64,000 nt of DNA from NCBI GenBank assembly GCA_963383645.1, contig OY726569.1, forward strand, positions 74,624,635 to 74,688,634, written 5' to 3'. Made by a program: the position numbers and the translations under genes. Source of the DNA: Muscardinus avellanarius. Taxonomy: Eukaryota > Chordata > Mammalia > Rodentia > Gliridae. The notes under the pieces were generated by a model. That model did not search any database. It worked only from the letters and a program-made list of their open reading frames with translations, and was not told where the DNA came from. Shown here piece after piece: positions 63,806 through 64,000 of this stretch; within the stretch, counting starts at the first letter, position 1, and the number at the start of each line of letters is the position of its first letter.

Positions 63806-64000
63806 ATGTGGTACTGGAAATGAAAACCAGGGGAATTCTACCTCTGAACTACACCCCCAGCTCTGTTTTTTATTCAAAACAGGGTCTCATTGAGTTGCAA
63901 AGGGCCTCACTAAGTAGCTGAGGTTGTCCAGGAACCTAGATCCTCCTGTTTCAGCCTCCCAAATGCTGAGATTACAAGTGTGCACCACCACGCCTGGCTT
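63806..64000 (-). repeat. composite SINE type A, minus, reaching window end
   Basis: 'tggtactggaaatgaaaacc' to 'caccaccacgcctggctt'. Confidence 0.92.

Larger units (their letters stand above)
19849..64000 (+). other. SMOC1: SMOC1 intron 1, first 44 kb (3' end outside window)
   Basis: The intron opens with the donor GTGAGT directly after codon 31. No downstream stretch resembles the expected exon 2, which encodes the start of the cysteine-rich follistatin/Kazal-like region, so the intron is at least 44,152 bp. A long first intron fits what is known of the large vertebrate SMOC1 locus. It holds SINE clusters, an ERV-like insertion and several repeat-poor blocks that may be regulatory. Confidence 0.8.

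Noticed and set aside
19849..64000. SMOC1 exon 2 inside the window
   Set aside because: No stretch encoding the expected cysteine-rich start of the mature protein between an AG acceptor and a GT donor was seen; a tblastn with SMOC1 exon 2 would be decisive.

Overview
The window is nuclear DNA of a placental mammal, almost certainly a rodent. Dozens of copies of one composite SINE make up a large share of it: a B1/7SL-like left half ('gtggcgcacgcttgtaatccc') joined to an ID/tRNA-like right half ('gtagctcggaggtagaatgcc'). This B1+ID architecture is known from the squirrel/dormouse branch (B1-dID SINEs). The ground-squirrel-type SINE as I remember it was not seen, so a dormouse or another squirrel relative is a reasonable guess, but the species cannot be fixed from the sequence. 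Ancient mammal-wide repeats (MIR, L2, L1M, MLT1/MaLR, hAT) fill much of the rest.

Only one protein-coding gene can be supported. A CpG island at about 18.9-20.24 kb holds a CCAAT box, a TATA-like box and a 31-codon first coding exon (19756-19848, + strand), followed by a consensus splice donor. Its peptide (LLTPHLLLVLAQLSPARG, then HRTAGPR) matches the signal-peptide exon of SMOC1, a secreted calcium-binding matricellular protein that modulates BMP signalling. No sequence resembling exon 2 was seen, so 19849-64000 is read as the first part of a very long SMOC1 intron 1. Positions 1 to about 19.6 kb are upstream intergenic or distal regulatory DNA. All other long open frames lie in repeats, in microsatellites or in the GC-rich island.

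Layout: 1-4.3 kb, dense SINE nest with microsatellites; 4.3-6.2 kb, mostly single-copy DNA with possible conserved blocks; 7.4-8.5 kb, antisense L1MB with insertions; 8.7-9.6 kb, single-copy; 9.6-18.2 kb, SINEs, MIRs and an ancient repeat; 18.9-20.24 kb, SMOC1 promoter island and exon 1; 20.24-23.1 kb, repeat-poor proximal intron; 23-26.2 kb, SINE block; 26.2-28.2 kb, repeat-poor and possibly regulatory; 28.4-43.4 kb, SINEs, L1M, MaLR and MLT1 relics; 43.4-46.6 kb, mostly single-copy; 46.6-50.2 kb, L1M, SINEs and hAT elements; about 50.95-61.05 kb, one L2 relic split by an L1 plus a 7.5-kb ERV-like insertion and by a second LTR-like unit; 61-64 kb, SINEs and L1 fragments.

Three right-half/linker variants of the SINE can be told apart by eye. 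Type A has the linker 'caaaataaagaataaaaaa' and 'gtagctcggaggtagaatgcc'. Type B has 'ccaaataaaatataaaatagg' (20-21 nt, variable) and 'ctgggagtatagcccagagg'. Type C lacks part of the second B1 segment, has 'ctggcttaggagaccctg' instead, and often ends 'ttccaggaaccccagtacc'. These labels are mine. I found no CRISPR, tRNA, rRNA or operon-like system and no convincing new molecular system. The most unusual content is transposon archaeology: repeated doubling of the SINE right half next to microsatellites, near-empty poly(A) retro-insertions with perfect target-site duplications, and the split L2.
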